DNA of 5,201 nt from an uncultured Bacilli bacterium (lineage in GTDB: Bacteria; Bacillota_I; Bacilli_A; RF39; UBA660). Positions within the stretch are counted from its first letter, which is position 1; each line of letters begins with the position of its first letter. The stretch is from NCBI GenBank assembly GCA_947632255.1, contig CANROL010000089.1:1-5201 (forward strand). Direction: 5' to 3'. The notes below the pieces were generated by a model, which saw only the letters and a list, made by a program, of their open reading frames with translations, was not told the DNA's origin and ran no database searches. Both the position numbers and the translations under genes were made by a program. This document shows positions 5,135 through 5,201 of this stretch, one piece after another.

Positions 5135-5201
5135 AACTACCACCTCACTTTAAAATCCAATTTTAAAAAAGATGGCAAGCACCAAGACCCCCTTTTAAGA
5201 T

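Larger units (their letters stand above)
4994..5182. repeat. 11-bp inverted repeat flanking the peptide/small-RNA module
   Basis: GTGCTTGCCAT (4994-5004) is matched by ATGGCAAGCAC (5172-5182), perfect over 11 bp with 167 bases between the arms. In a minus-strand peptide mRNA reaching past 4994, the arms are the 5' untranslated region and the 3' end, so they could zip the transcript into a closed form. As DNA ends they could be terminal repeats of a small mobile unit, but no target duplication is visible outside the arms. Confidence 0.6.

Noticed and set aside
4994..5182. Small MITE-like mobile element bounded by 11-bp terminal repeats
   Set aside because: No target-site duplication flanks the arms, and the interior is explained better by a peptide gene and a convergent RNA. 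A genome-wide copy search would be needed to revive this.

Overview
This is an AT-rich, low-GC window that reads like an uncultured gut Bacillota of the Bacilli/RF39 or Erysipelotrichia type. The basis is codon use strongly biased to A/T, strong GAGGTGG-type Shine-Dalgarno (SD) sequences, TGG used for Trp with ordinary stops, and the two protein families present. The lineage is inferred from style, not from a marker gene. Every protein-coding gene I can support lies on the minus strand, so the natural reading order is from high to low coordinates.

Right end (about 4978-5201). A 22-residue single-helix hydrophobic peptide gene (5134-5066, minus) has a strong SD. It converges on a short plus-strand transcription unit that has a good sigma-A promoter (4943-4971) and ends in a hairpin terminator (5017-5062) just past the peptide's stop codon. 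Convergent toxin-like peptide and small RNA is the layout of type I toxin-antitoxin loci (Fst/par, TxpA/RatA). An 11-bp inverted repeat (4994-5004 / 5172-5182) would let the 5' and 3' ends of the peptide mRNA pair.

Middle (4934-3543). A secreted or anchored surface protein of 395 aa (4773-3586) has its own extended -10 promoter and an elaborate leader. The leader holds a 13-codon ORF with an excellent SD, an uninterrupted run of nine G inside that ORF, and two adjacent hairpins. The second hairpin displays the gene's SD in its loop and buries the start codon in its stem. Adding one G would put the leader ORF in a frame that runs through the hairpin and stops at an ATGA overlap with the gene, so the leader looks like a phase-variable translational switch. 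The C-terminal domain (DUF6273-like, lectin/FGE-like ending in a GARPSVYL motif) carries an abrupt 64% GC, adenine-poor patch unlike the rest of the gene. It looks like the variable region of a diversity-generating retroelement (DGR) target. No reverse transcriptase or template repeat is in the window. The gene ends at a Rho-independent terminator (3576-3543).

Left two thirds (3398-1). This is the start of a very large surface adhesin that runs off the window at position 1. It has a signal peptide, a thioester domain with the Cys and Gln pair, a linker domain, one canonical SpaA/CnaB domain, and then an array of about 94-residue SpaA-like domains. The last six domains are a tandem duplication of a three-domain block with an exact 843-bp period. 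In all eight complete array domains the E-box catalytic Glu is Gln.

Taken together, the region looks like a host-interaction locus with several ways to vary: a putative on/off switch and a putative hypermutated binding face on one protein, and repeat-number change on the other. Next to these sits a small toxin/antisense-RNA module.
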